Positions 53,089 to 61,731 of a stretch of DNA of 64,000 nt are shown piece after piece. Source of the DNA: Gelria sp. Kuro-4 (lineage in GTDB: Bacteria; Bacillota; DTU030; DUMP01); assembly GCF_019668485.1 (NCBI RefSeq), contig NZ_AP024619.1, positions 1,549,001-1,613,000 on the forward strand. Direction: 5' to 3'. How positions within the stretch are numbered: position 1 is the first letter of the stretch; each line of letters starts with the position of its first letter. A program made the position numbers and the translations under genes. The notes beneath the pieces were generated by a model. It saw only the letters and a list, made by a program, of their open reading frames with translations. It searched no databases and had not been told where the DNA came from.

Positions 53089-53619
53089 ATGTCATTCGCT
53101 GATCGGGTAGACAAAGTGATGACCGTCGTGGAAAAATCTGTGGTGGCCATCTGCCTTGCGCTCATGATGTGTATCGTTTTTTACGGGGTTGTCAACCGGT
53201 TTATTGTCAAACGCTCCCTGCAGTGGTCCGAAGAATTGTCGCGGTACCTGACCATTTGGGCCACGTACGTCGGCGCGAGCCTCGGGGTGCGCTGGGGGTC
53301 TCATATCGGCGTAGAGGCTTTTGTCAATCTCCTACCGAAAAAGGCCCGCAGCTGTGTTAACCTGGTCACTTACCTTGCCTGCCTGGCCTTTGTCGCCTTT
53401 GTAACGGTGACCGGTTTTCAGTTTACCGAGAAGCTCCTGACCACCCAACAGCTCTCCCCGGCCATGCGGATTCCGATGGCGTGGGCTTATGCCGGGGTTC
53501 CTGTCGGTGCGCTTTTCATGGGCGTGCGTTACTTGATGCTTGTTGTCCAGGATGTCGGCGTAATTTTCAAAGGGAAGGAAGAGTCAACCGATGGCGAATG
53601 CCCTACTCTTAACGTTTAG
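53089..53619 (+). CDS. dctQ: TRAP transporter small membrane subunit DctQ
   Basis: A 176-residue membrane protein with four hydrophobic helices. The DctQ motif SLQWSEELSRYLTIWATYVGASLGVRWGSHIGVEAF follows the first helix. ATG at 53089 lies about 12 bases after AAGGAGG. The original promoter is cut off from it by the insertion sequence, so expression would need read-through or a promoter in the element end. Its 3' end overlaps dctM by 29 bases. Confidence 0.92.
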   Translation: MSFADRVDKVMTVVEKSVVAICLALMMCIVFYGVVNRFIVKRSLQWSEELSRYLTIWATYVGASLGVRWGSHIGVEAFVNLLPKKARSCVNLVTYLACLAFVAFVTVTGFQFTEKLLTTQQLSPAMRIPMAWAYAGVPVGALFMGVRYLMLVVQDVGVIFKGKEESTDGECPTLNV

Positions 53620-54868
53620 CCTTCTCGTTATCGCCAACGTCCCGATTGGTATTTGCCTTGGCTTGGCCACCACGGTGGCGTTGCTTTCAGCAGGCGGCAA
53701 GGTACCCCTAATTCTGGTGGCGCAAAGGATGTTTACCGGGCTCGACTCCTTCCCTCTTCTGGCAATTCCCCTCTTCATGATAGCCGGCAAGGTAATGGAG
53801 CGAGGCGGAATCTCGCGCCGTCTCGTCGACCTGGCTGCTCAGGTCGTCGGGTGGTTACCCGGAGGTTTTGCCATGGTTTCAGTCCTGGCGTGCATGTTCT
53901 TTGCCGCCATCTCCGGCTCGGCCCCGGCGACCGTGGCCGCCATCGGTAGCATCATGGTTCCCGCAATGGTTGAAGCAGGTTACGACCGCGCTTTTGCAGC
54001 AGGCCTGTTGGCTTCCGCTGGGACCATCGGTGTCATCATTCCCCCAAGCATTCCCTTTGTCACGTACGGCATCACCATGAACACCTCGATTGGAGATCTT
54101 TTTTTGGCGGGATTCATCCCGGGCACCATCATGGGGCTTTCCCTCATGATTTACTCTTACTACGTTGCCAAGAAGCGCGGTTACCAGGCTTCGATAAAAC
54201 CTACCTTCAAAGGTTTTCTTACCGCTTTCAAGGACGCGATCTGGGGACTCCTTATGCCGATCATCATCCTAGGCGGTATCTACGGCGGGGTGTTTACGCC
54301 GACAGAGGCAGCCGGCATCGCGTGCGTTTATGGTTTAATCGTTGGTCTTTTCGTTTACAGGGTCCTCAAGTTCAATGAGCTACCTAGAGTCTTTTACGAG
54401 GCTGGGGTCACTTCCGCAATGGTGATGCTCATCATTGCTACGGCTACTGCCATGGGGTGGGTGATGACCACCGAGCAGGTTCCGACGAAACTGGCCCAAA
54501 GCATGGCTCCTTTGGCGACCAACCCGGTAATTCTCTTGCTCGTTATTAACATCATCCTGCTCATTACTGGTTGCTTAATGGAGCTGAACGCGGCCATCGT
54601 GATTCTGGGCCCGATCTTCCTTCCGCTTGTGACGAAAGCAAACATTGATCTTATTCACTTTGGGATAATCATGGTCGTTAACATGACCATCGGCCTCTTG
54701 ACGCCGCCGCTCGGGGTCAACCTGTTTGTGGCCTGCGGACTCGACCGCTTGGTGACCTTCAACAAGCTCGTCAAAGCCGTTCTGCCGATGTTGACCATTC
54801 TTATCATCAACCTTATGCTCTTCACCTATTTGCCGCAGCTCTCCCTGTTGCTACCCAAGCTTTTGTAG
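53591..54868 (+). CDS. dctM: TRAP transporter large membrane subunit DctM
   Basis: A 425-residue permease subunit with about 12 hydrophobic segments. DctM signatures are FPLLAIPLFMIAGKVMERGGISRRLVDLA, AAISGSAPATVAAIGSIMVPAMVEAGYD, LASAGTIGVIIPPSIPFVTYG and GGIYGGVFTPTEAAGIACVYGL. It completes the TRAP carboxylate importer with DctP and DctQ, driven by an ion gradient. Confidence 0.95.
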   Translation: MANALLLTFSLLVIANVPIGICLGLATTVALLSAGGKVPLILVAQRMFTGLDSFPLLAIPLFMIAGKVMERGGISRRLVDLAAQVVGWLPGGFAMVSVLACMFFAAISGSAPATVAAIGSIMVPAMVEAGYDRAFAAGLLASAGTIGVIIPPSIPFVTYGITMNTSIGDLFLAGFIPGTIMGLSLMIYSYYVAKKRGYQASIKPTFKGFLTAFKDAIWGLLMPIIILGGIYGGVFTPTEAAGIACVYGLIVGLFVYRVLKFNELPRVFYEAGVTSAMVMLIIATATAMGWVMTTEQVPTKLAQSMAPLATNPVILLLVINIILLITGCLMELNAAIVILGPIFLPLVTKANIDLIHFGIIMVVNMTIGLLTPPLGVNLFVACGLDRLVTFNKLVKAVLPMLTILIINLMLFTYLPQLSLLLPKLL

Positions 54869-54902
54869 TGAGAAAATTGGCTCGGGAAAGGGAAATTAGG
54901 AC

Positions 54903-55889
54903 ATGGCAATGCTATTTGAACCGATAACTATAAAGGGAATTCACCTGCGGAATCGACTTGTCTTTCCTCCCATGGGCACTTATCTGGCGACGGCTGATGG
55001 AGGAGTAACGCAAGAGCACCGAGAGCATTATCTGGCTCGGGCTCAGGCCGGGGTAGGCCTCATAGTTCTTGAGCATGCCTTCATCACACCGCAGGGGAAG
55101 GCCCGATCAAACCAGCTGGGGATTGACAGCGACGCCAAGATTCCAGGACTGGCTGCACTGGTCGGGGTTTTGCACCAGGCCGGGGCCAAGGTGGTGGCAC
55201 AGCTAAATCATGCAGGAAGCAACACTAGAGCTGAGCTTATCGGGGCGCAACCTTTGGGCGCGTCTGCGGTTGAGCATCCAAAAAGCCACACGGTACCCAG
55301 GGAAATGGAAATGCAGGATATAGAGAGCGTCATTAATTCCTTTGCTAAGGCGGCTCTCCGAGCGCAGGCTGCTGGCTGCGATGGAGTGGAAATTCACTGT
55401 TGCCACGGTTACCTCCTGAACCAATTTCTGTCACCCATAACGAATCGAAGGCAAGATAGGTATGGGAGAGATTTGGAGGGGCGCATGCGCCTTCCCTTAG
55501 AAATAGTGAAGGCAGTCCGCCGTGTAGTGGGCCCCGACTACCTACTCCTTTTTCGCTTAGCAGGCGATGATATGTTGCCGGGCGGGGTTACCCTTGCCGA
55601 GTCCAAGCTTGTCGCTAGAGAAGCAGTTGCTGCCGGTGTCGATGTTCTTGACATCTCGGGAGGACTGGGGGGGTATAGCCCAGAAGGTGCCGGGCCAGCT
55701 TACTTTTTGCCCCTGGCGAGTGCGATCAAGCAGGTAGTCTCTGTTCCAGTGATCTGTACTGGTGGTATCAGAGAACCGCACCTGGCCGATGGCATTGTGC
55801 GCGATGGTAAAGCGGACCTCATCGGTGTTGGAAGGGCTCAGTTTGCTGATCCGCAGTGGGCGGTCAAGGCCAGGAAGATTCTTGAATAG
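54903..55889 (+). CDS. NADH:flavin oxidoreductase, old yellow enzyme family (single domain)
   Basis: A 328-residue FMN TIM-barrel protein. Features are LFEPITIKGIHLRNRLVFPPMGTYLAT, QLNHAGSNTRAE, the active-site pair in GVEIHCCHGYLLNQFLSPITNRRQDRYG, and the phosphate-binding CTGGIREP ... DLIGVGRAQFADP. It lacks the C-terminal iron-sulfur and FAD domains of 2,4-dienoyl-CoA reductases. It probably reduces a C=C bond of an activated carbonyl compound. It follows the TRAP genes by 34 bases and may share their transcript. Confidence 0.9.
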   Translation: MAMLFEPITIKGIHLRNRLVFPPMGTYLATADGGVTQEHREHYLARAQAGVGLIVLEHAFITPQGKARSNQLGIDSDAKIPGLAALVGVLHQAGAKVVAQLNHAGSNTRAELIGAQPLGASAVEHPKSHTVPREMEMQDIESVINSFAKAALRAQAAGCDGVEIHCCHGYLLNQFLSPITNRRQDRYGRDLEGRMRLPLEIVKAVRRVVGPDYLLLFRLAGDDMLPGGVTLAESKLVAREAVAAGVDVLDISGGLGGYSPEGAGPAYFLPLASAIKQVVSVPVICTGGIREPHLADGIVRDGKADLIGVGRAQFADPQWAVKARKILE

Positions 55890-56120
55890 TAAAGCGAACG
55901 TACAGTATCACATTCCTGATAGGCTCGTCAGCTTGTTTGACCCTGAGGCTGAAAGAGAACGAGCCTTAGGAACGCAGAGTTAGCAGTATCCACAGACCGT
56001 GAGTTTTACAGCAAAGACAAGGAGTGGCTGGAGTCTTCGCTCTGGTTCAAGACCGCCTACAGAAACGCGTGTTGGTTATAAGGTTCCAGCAAGCAGTTTT
56101 TCAGGGGAGGGGTCTTGCGA
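55890..56120. other. Intergenic stretch before the second AOR, possible transposase scrap
   Basis: About 230 bases. A short frame near 55908 reads HIPDRLVSLFDPEAERERAL, which recalls a segment of some transposases, and a following frame reads DREFYSKDKEWLESSLWF. Neither is long enough for a firm call. GGGGAGGGG before 56121 is the AOR ribosome site. Confidence 0.25.
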
Positions 56121-57971
56121 ATGCCTTATGGGTACATGGGAAAACTTTTGCGTGTTGATCTTACGCAAAAGAAAACATGCGTAGAGGACCTGGACTCGGC
56201 GGTTGCGCGCAAATACATTGGAGGGAGCGGGCTTGCGGCCAAGTATCTGTACGAGGAGACGGACGGCAGCACTGACCCGCTCGGGCCGGATAACCTACTT
56301 GTTTTCATGACGGGACCATTCACCGGCACTGTGGTGCCGAACTCGGGCAGGCACGCTGTGGCGGCTAAGTCGCCTCTTACCGGAATTTGGGCTGAAGGGG
56401 ATGCCGGCGGAACTTGGGGAGTAATGCTGAAGCGGGCTGGTTTTGACGGTATTCTGATTAGAGGCAAGGCCACAGAACCCGTGTACCTTTGGGTTCACGA
56501 ACAGGGCGTCGAGATCCGTCCGGCTGAGCACCTTTGGGGTAAGGACACTTTTGAGGTGGCGGACTTGATTAAAGCCGAAACGCATCCCAAGGCAGTTGTA
56601 AGCTCCATCGGCCAGGCAGGGGAAAACCTCGTCAGGATTGCTGTAATTATGAGTGATGGACGTGAGGGCCGTACAGCCGGGCGGGGCGGTTTAGGGGCTG
56701 TCATGGGATCCAAGAACCTCAAGGCAGTCGCAGTGTACGGCACTAAACGCCCAATGGCGGCAAAAGAAGAAGACCTCAAAACGTTTACCAAAGAGATGGT
56801 CACTGCCATACGAGACCGGACTCAGGGAATGAGCCGTTTTGGAACAGCCGGCGGCCTCCAGGCCATGGAGGAGCTGGGCGACCTGCCCATCCGCAACTGG
56901 TGTCAGGGCAGTTGGCCGGAAGGAGCAGCTAAGATTGGCGGCCAGCGTATGGCCGAGAGCATTCTGACGCGGAATTACCACTGTGGAGCCTGTGTTATCG
57001 GTTGCGGCCGGGTAGTCAAGCTAGGCCGCGGGGAGTACGCCGGAGTCGAACAGGGTGGACCGGAGTACGAAACCCTGGCTTCACTTGGCGCCCTCTGCCT
57101 GGTGGATGACCTGGAAGCTGTAGCCCTGGCCAATGAATACTGCAACCGTTCCGGGCTGGACACCATCTCCACCGGCTCCGCCATCGCTTTTGCCATGGAG
57201 TGCTGGGAGCATGGCCTGATAACTGCGAAAGATACCGACGGGCTCAAGCTCGAGTGGGGAAGCGCTGAGGCAATGCTGACGCTGGTGCAGGCCATTGCCC
57301 GGCGCGAGGGGCTCGGCCGGCTGTTGGCGGACGGAGTCCGAGCGGCCGCCCAGGCTTTGGGTCCCCGGGCGGAGGAATACGCCATTCATGTCAAGGGCCT
57401 GGAATTTCCCGCGCATGACCCGCGTGCCTATAACAGCGTGGCGGTCGGGTATGCTACCTCGAACAGGGGAGCATGCCACCTGCAGGGCTTCACCCATATG
57501 TTCGAAAAGAGCGTCACCATGCCCGAGCTCGGCTACGACGAGATCCAGGATCGGTTCGGCGTTGAGGGCAAGGGTGAGCTGACGGCCAAGTGCCAAGACC
57601 TTATGTGCCTGATGGACGCACTAAAAATGTGCAAGTTCTCTTTGTCGGGCGGGGTGAAGGTCACCCACATGATCAAATGGCTCAATTACGTAACTGGTTG
57701 GGATGTTTCGCTACAGGAATTCCTCAAGACAGGGGAGCGCATCTTTAACCTAAAGCGCCTGTATAACGTGCGCTGCGGCATAAGCCGTAAGGACGACATC
57801 TTGCCGCCCCGCATTCTGACCCACAAACGCGGCAGTGGTGGTGCAGCCGATAATCTGCCGCCTTTAGGCAAGATGTTGAGCGAGTACTACACGTGGCGAG
57901 GCTGGAGCGAAGAGGGCATCCCAACACATGCCAAGCTGCGCGAGCTCGGTTTGGAGGAGTATATCAGTTAG
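56121..57971 (+). CDS. Aldehyde:ferredoxin oxidoreductase, tungsten type (copy 2)
   Basis: A 616-residue AOR, clearly diverged from copy 1. It has LLRVDLTQKK, YIGGSGLAAKYLYEE, TGPFTGTVVPNSGRHAVAAKSPLTGIW, cluster ligands YHCGACVIGC (C-x2-C-x3-C), GGPEYETLASLGALC, GLEFPAHDPRAYNSVAVGYATSNRGACH, and a distal Cys-rich segment CQDLMCLMDALKMC. ATG at 56121 was chosen over TTG at 56115 on ribosome-site spacing. No ferredoxin gene is adjacent, so it may use free ferredoxin or the copy 1 subunit. Confidence 0.95.
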   Translation: MPYGYMGKLLRVDLTQKKTCVEDLDSAVARKYIGGSGLAAKYLYEETDGSTDPLGPDNLLVFMTGPFTGTVVPNSGRHAVAAKSPLTGIWAEGDAGGTWGVMLKRAGFDGILIRGKATEPVYLWVHEQGVEIRPAEHLWGKDTFEVADLIKAETHPKAVVSSIGQAGENLVRIAVIMSDGREGRTAGRGGLGAVMGSKNLKAVAVYGTKRPMAAKEEDLKTFTKEMVTAIRDRTQGMSRFGTAGGLQAMEELGDLPIRNWCQGSWPEGAAKIGGQRMAESILTRNYHCGACVIGCGRVVKLGRGEYAGVEQGGPEYETLASLGALCLVDDLEAVALANEYCNRSGLDTISTGSAIAFAMECWEHGLITAKDTDGLKLEWGSAEAMLTLVQAIARREGLGRLLADGVRAAAQALGPRAEEYAIHVKGLEFPAHDPRAYNSVAVGYATSNRGACHLQGFTHMFEKSVTMPELGYDEIQDRFGVEGKGELTAKCQDLMCLMDALKMCKFSLSGGVKVTHMIKWLNYVTGWDVSLQEFLKTGERIFNLKRLYNVRCGISRKDDILPPRILTHKRGSGGAADNLPPLGKMLSEYYTWRGWSEEGIPTHAKLRELGLEEYIS

Positions 57972-57975
57972 CTAC

Positions 57976-58018
57976 AAGGAGCCGCTCCTGCGCTGTTTGT
58001 GCGGGGGCGGCTCCTTGA
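57976..58018 (+). terminator. Hairpin after AOR copy 2
   Basis: CAAGGAGCCGC pairs with GCGGCTCCTTG (11 bp) starting 4 bases after the stop codon. No T tract follows. Confidence 0.6.
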
Positions 58019-58077
58019 TTCGCGGTAGCATACATATGGAGCTTCTTGACAAAAGGTTTCATGAAGCGCTCGTCGTC

Positions 58078-58122
58078 GGGGCTGGTCTTCACCAGGGTCG
58101 GAGCTTGGCGAAGACCAGCCCC
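58078..58122. other. Perfect 13-bp inverted repeat upstream of the PTS regulator
   Basis: GGGGCTGGTCTTC and GAAGACCAGCCCC enclose 19 bases and are followed by the AT-rich ATATTAGTATAATATTG. It could be a terminator, an antiterminator target or an operator next to a TATAAT box at 58130. Confidence 0.4.
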
Positions 58123-58272
58123 ATATTAGTATAATATTGCCACATTTAGATAGCAATAGAATAGTCCGTCAGCGGCTCCCGGATATGCTAAAATGACATT
58201 AAGAACAGAGCTCCGACTGGATGCAGAGGCGACATAGAAAGACTAGATTTGCCACATTGCGAGGTGGCAGTG

Positions 58273-60348
58273 TTGAGCCTGAATGAAAGACAGCGGAAAC
58301 TGGCAGGGGTTCTTCTGCAATCTCCAGAACGTGTAACGATTCGTGCGTTGGCCGAACGACTTCGGGTTAGTCAAAGGACCGTCCGCTATGACCTCGATTC
58401 CTTGGAGTCCTGGCTTGAGAAACGTAATGTTAACCTTATCCGTAAACCAAACCAAGGTATCTGGCTTGAAGGCGACCCGGAGCTATTGTGTGCGCTGCAA
58501 CACGAATTGGGACCGACTGTTTCCTATGACTGTTCGCTGTCACCGAAAGAGCGGCAGGAGCTGCTGGCTGCCTTGCTCTTGCGATCCGACAGGCCTTTAA
58601 CCGCGGAAGAGCTCGCGGACAGACTCATGGTCAGCCGTGCGACTGTCGTATCGGACCTTCAGAAAGTCCGCAGCTGGTTTGCCGACCGGGGTATTTCCCT
58701 TCACAGTAAGCCCAACGTAGGATACTACCAAGAAAGCTCGGAAAAAGACTGGCGGCGGGCTGTCAGCGATCTTCTCACAGGATCCGCCGGGGAAGAGCAT
58801 TTGATTCGTTACCTTACAGAGATGAGTTCAGGGTCCGGACCATGGCGACGAGAAGGTCCGGACGGCGGTATCATGCTTGTTCTGACTCTTTTTCGTGAAG
58901 TGAACTTGACCGAGCTTGAGAAAATCGTAACGGAGGTGTGCGGACGCAACGGGCTTGCCTTAAACGACAGTTCAATGGTCGGCCTTGTGATCCATCTCGC
59001 GCTTGCCATTACGCGTCTCAAGCAAGGTAAGGATATCGTGATGCTTTCCCCGGACCTGGACGAGATCAAGGAAAGTCCTGAGTTTGGCATAGCCGGCGAA
59101 GTGGCATTGGCTGTGCGCGAGCAGTACAAGGTAGAGATGCCACCGGCGGAGATAGGGTACATTAGTTTGCATCTTATGGGGGCCAAGCTGTGCTCTTACA
59201 GGAAAAAAGCTTATAAGGGACATGACGGTAAAGCAGATGGAATAAAGGTCTTGGCAACCCAATTCATACGTCGTGCGGAGACATTGTTGGGTGTGGAACT
59301 CTCAACAGATACGCAACTTTTGGATGGGCTGACAATCCATCTGCAACCTGTCCAAGCGCGAGTGAAGTTTGGCCTTCCCTTTCGCAATCCACTCCTCGAT
59401 GAAATCAAGCAGAAGTTCTCCTTCCTGTTCTTCGTCGCTAAACAGGCGTCAAGGACACTTGAAGACACTTGGGGCAATAACCTCCCCGAAGAAGAGATCG
59501 GCTACCTCACCCTGCACCTGGGGGCAGCCGTGGAGCGACTGAAAACCAGGTATCGTATCCGGCCAAGAGCTCTTGTGGTGTGCGGCAGTGGAGTGGGTAC
59601 ATCACAACTCATTGCAAGCGTTTTGGAGTCCGAAATCCCGGAGATCGAGCTTGTCGGTTTTAGCTCGGCATTTTGCGTTGCCCAGCAGATAAAGAGCCTT
59701 CAACCCGATTTAGTCCTTTCGACCGTTCCTATTAAGAATTGTGGGGTTCAGACAATTGTCTTGTCCGGCATTCCAACTTCCCAAGAAATCAAGGAACTCC
59801 GGGCCGCACTTGGTTTTGGCTCAAGTGAGCCCGGGGTGAAGCAAAAAGAAGGTTTAGAAAGCAAACATGGCTTTTCGGGAGGGACAAAACCGGTGCTTTC
59901 TGACGTGCTGGTGGCAGAAACCATAGCTCTAGATGTAGAGGCAAAAGACTGGGAAGAGGGCGTTCGCCTTGCCGGGGGATTGTTGGTGCGAAGTGGTTCC
60001 ATCGAAGAACGCTACGTGGACAGTATGATCAAGGCGGTCCAGGAACTGGGACCCTACATTGTAATAGCGCCGGGTATCGCCATGCCGCATGCCCGCCCGG
60101 AAGACGGGGCACGAAAGATCGGGCTGAGTCTGGTTCGGCTCAAGAACCCGGTTTCATTTGGTAACCCAACAAACGATCCTGTTGATTTGATCATCGGCTT
60201 GAGCGCCGTTGACAGTGACTCTCATCTGAAGCTTCTCGCCCAGCTTTCTAAACTTGTTAATAACCCAAATCGCCTGAAAGTCATTAGAGAAGCCGGCAGC
60301 AAGGAGGGGATTCTGGCGCTGGTTTCTCAGGTCTCCGAAGAAAACTGA
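58273..60348 (+). CDS. PRD-containing transcriptional regulator with PTS EIIB and EIIA domains (MtlR type)
   Basis: A 691-residue multi-domain regulator. HTH_11 comes first (IRALAERLRVSQRTVRYDLDSLE), then an Mga-type HTH (LTAEELADRLMVSRATVVSDLQKV). Two PRD domains follow, with histidines in VGLVIHLALAITRL and GYISLHLMGAKL, then LTIHLQPVQARVKF and IGYLTLHLGAAVERL. An EIIB domain carries VVCGSGVGTSQ, and a C-terminal EIIA of the mannitol/fructose/ascorbate type carries the His in GIAMPHARPEDGA. Phosphorylation at these sites would report sugar flux. TTG at 58273 follows GAGGTGG; starts 3-24 bases earlier are possible. It leads the PTS operon. Confidence 0.92.
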   Translation: MSLNERQRKLAGVLLQSPERVTIRALAERLRVSQRTVRYDLDSLESWLEKRNVNLIRKPNQGIWLEGDPELLCALQHELGPTVSYDCSLSPKERQELLAALLLRSDRPLTAEELADRLMVSRATVVSDLQKVRSWFADRGISLHSKPNVGYYQESSEKDWRRAVSDLLTGSAGEEHLIRYLTEMSSGSGPWRREGPDGGIMLVLTLFREVNLTELEKIVTEVCGRNGLALNDSSMVGLVIHLALAITRLKQGKDIVMLSPDLDEIKESPEFGIAGEVALAVREQYKVEMPPAEIGYISLHLMGAKLCSYRKKAYKGHDGKADGIKVLATQFIRRAETLLGVELSTDTQLLDGLTIHLQPVQARVKFGLPFRNPLLDEIKQKFSFLFFVAKQASRTLEDTWGNNLPEEEIGYLTLHLGAAVERLKTRYRIRPRALVVCGSGVGTSQLIASVLESEIPEIELVGFSSAFCVAQQIKSLQPDLVLSTVPIKNCGVQTIVLSGIPTSQEIKELRAALGFGSSEPGVKQKEGLESKHGFSGGTKPVLSDVLVAETIALDVEAKDWEEGVRLAGGLLVRSGSIEERYVDSMIKAVQELGPYIVIAPGIAMPHARPEDGARKIGLSLVRLKNPVSFGNPTNDPVDLIIGLSAVDSDSHLKLLAQLSKLVNNPNRLKVIREAGSKEGILALVSQVSEEN

Positions 60349-60372
60349 ATCCAAGAAGAAAGGATGTTCACC

Positions 60373-61419
60373 ATGACTCAGACTGCTGGCTACAAAACCC
60401 TTAAAGAAATCCTGGATCAACCGGCGACTTGGAAGCGCACGGTTGAACGGTTCAATGGGGATCTCGGCAATTCGGTGGAGTGGATTAGGGAAAAAGCTCC
60501 GGCAACAATTCTCTTTACAGGCTGCGGAACCTCGTACTATCTCTCCTTGGCGGCGGCAGCGGCCTTTCGGGCCATGGCTGGGCAGCCAGCTCAAGGTGTT
60601 CCGGGATCGGAAGTATTCCTGCAACCGGAAACAACACTTCCCGCAGGGAACGACTCGCTGGTCATCGGTGTTTCCAGGTCGGGGGAGAGCAGCGAGACAG
60701 TCATGGCACTCTCCTACGTAAAGGAGAACCGCCGTGGAACGAGTGCCGCGCTTTCGTGTTATCCCGGTAGCAGCATCACCCGGCAGGCAGAAAAGGTCTG
60801 GACGATTCCGGAAGCGCAAGAAGAAAGCGTGGTCATGACGAAATCGTTTTCCAGCCTGCTGTTGTTCCTTGATCTGGTTGCAGCCGCGCTTGGACAGCAA
60901 AGGGGTATCCTTGACGAATTGGCATCGCTCCCGCAAATCGGTCAACAAGTTATTGCGGGGTATGAGCAAATGATGGCAACCCTTGCCTCTGACCCGAAGA
61001 CCGGCCGCTTTGTTTTCCTGGGCTCGGGCTCTTTTTACGGCCTGGCTTTGGAAGCAATGCTGAAAGTCAAGGAACAGGCTGTCGCCTGGTCAGAAGCTTA
61101 CCATTCACTCGAGGTGCGCCACGGCCCTAAATCCATCGTCGACGATAACACTTTGGTGGTAGCTTTTGTTTCACCTAGTGCGTGGCGCTTCGAGGCGGAT
61201 GTCCTGAAAGAGATGATGGACTACGGTGCTAAAGTACTTACACTTGGTGCGGAGGATGCCGTCAGCGAGTGGAACGTTGTTCTGCCCCAAGGGGTGAATG
61301 CTTTTGCACGGGGTTTGGCGGCCATGCCGCTTGTGCAGTTGCTCGGCTATTACCATGCCATTGCGAAAAAACTCGACCCCGATGTGCCGCAGCACCTAAC
61401 CCAAGTTGTGAGACTTTAG
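60373..61419 (+). CDS. SIS-domain aldose/ketose isomerase or deaminase (GlmS C-terminal-like)
   Basis: A 348-residue protein with two SIS domains like the isomerase half of GlmS, without the glutaminase part. Sugar-phosphate motifs are FTGCGTSYYLSLAAAAAF, GVSRSGESSETVMAL, MTKSFSSLLLF, and EVRHGPKS near residue 245. Members include AgaS, FrlB and other sugar-6-phosphate deaminases or deglycases. With the neighbouring NagA-like gene, a deaminase role on an amino-sugar phosphate is likely. ATG at 60373 is favoured over 60364 by spacing from GAAAGG. Confidence 0.88.
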   Translation: MTQTAGYKTLKEILDQPATWKRTVERFNGDLGNSVEWIREKAPATILFTGCGTSYYLSLAAAAAFRAMAGQPAQGVPGSEVFLQPETTLPAGNDSLVIGVSRSGESSETVMALSYVKENRRGTSAALSCYPGSSITRQAEKVWTIPEAQEESVVMTKSFSSLLLFLDLVAAALGQQRGILDELASLPQIGQQVIAGYEQMMATLASDPKTGRFVFLGSGSFYGLALEAMLKVKEQAVAWSEAYHSLEVRHGPKSIVDDNTLVVAFVSPSAWRFEADVLKEMMDYGAKVLTLGAEDAVSEWNVVLPQGVNAFARGLAAMPLVQLLGYYHAIAKKLDPDVPQHLTQVVRL

Positions 61420-61442
61420 CTCAGGAGGTGAAACGGAAAACC

Positions 61443-61712
61443 ATGAAGATCGTTACCGTGTGTGGCATGGGCTTTGGTACGAGTTTGATGCTCAAGATGA
61501 CGATTGATGATATTTTGAAGGAGGAGGGGATAAAGGCCAGTACAGAAGCGTGTGATGTAGGTTCCGCTAAGGGCAAGCAGGCGGACATTGTTGTGGCTTC
61601 AAGAGACATCGGTAAGCATCTTGCCAATAGTTTCCCGAAGGTTGTGCTTATCAACAATTTGACCGACAAGGCTGAGATCAGGGCTAAGCTCCTTGGGGAA
61701 CTACCAAGATAA
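61443..61712 (+). CDS. PTS EIIB component, ascorbate (Ula/Sga) family
   Basis: An 89-residue small EIIB. The phosphorylated Cys lies in VTVCGMGFGTSLMLKM near residue 7, typical for the lactose/ascorbate-type EIIB fold. It would pass phosphate to the sugar entering through the EIIC encoded 20 bases downstream. No separate EIIA gene is present between these genes. Confidence 0.92.
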   Translation: MKIVTVCGMGFGTSLMLKMTIDDILKEEGIKASTEACDVGSAKGKQADIVVASRDIGKHLANSFPKVVLINNLTDKAEIRAKLLGELPR

Positions 61713-61731
61713 CAATCAAGGGGGGATTTGG

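Noticed and set aside
55762-55983. Separate small gene downstream of the flavin oxidoreductase
   Set aside because: It mostly overlaps the end of the flavoprotein gene in another frame, has no ribosome site and no recognisable domain. A transposase scrap is only a weak possibility.
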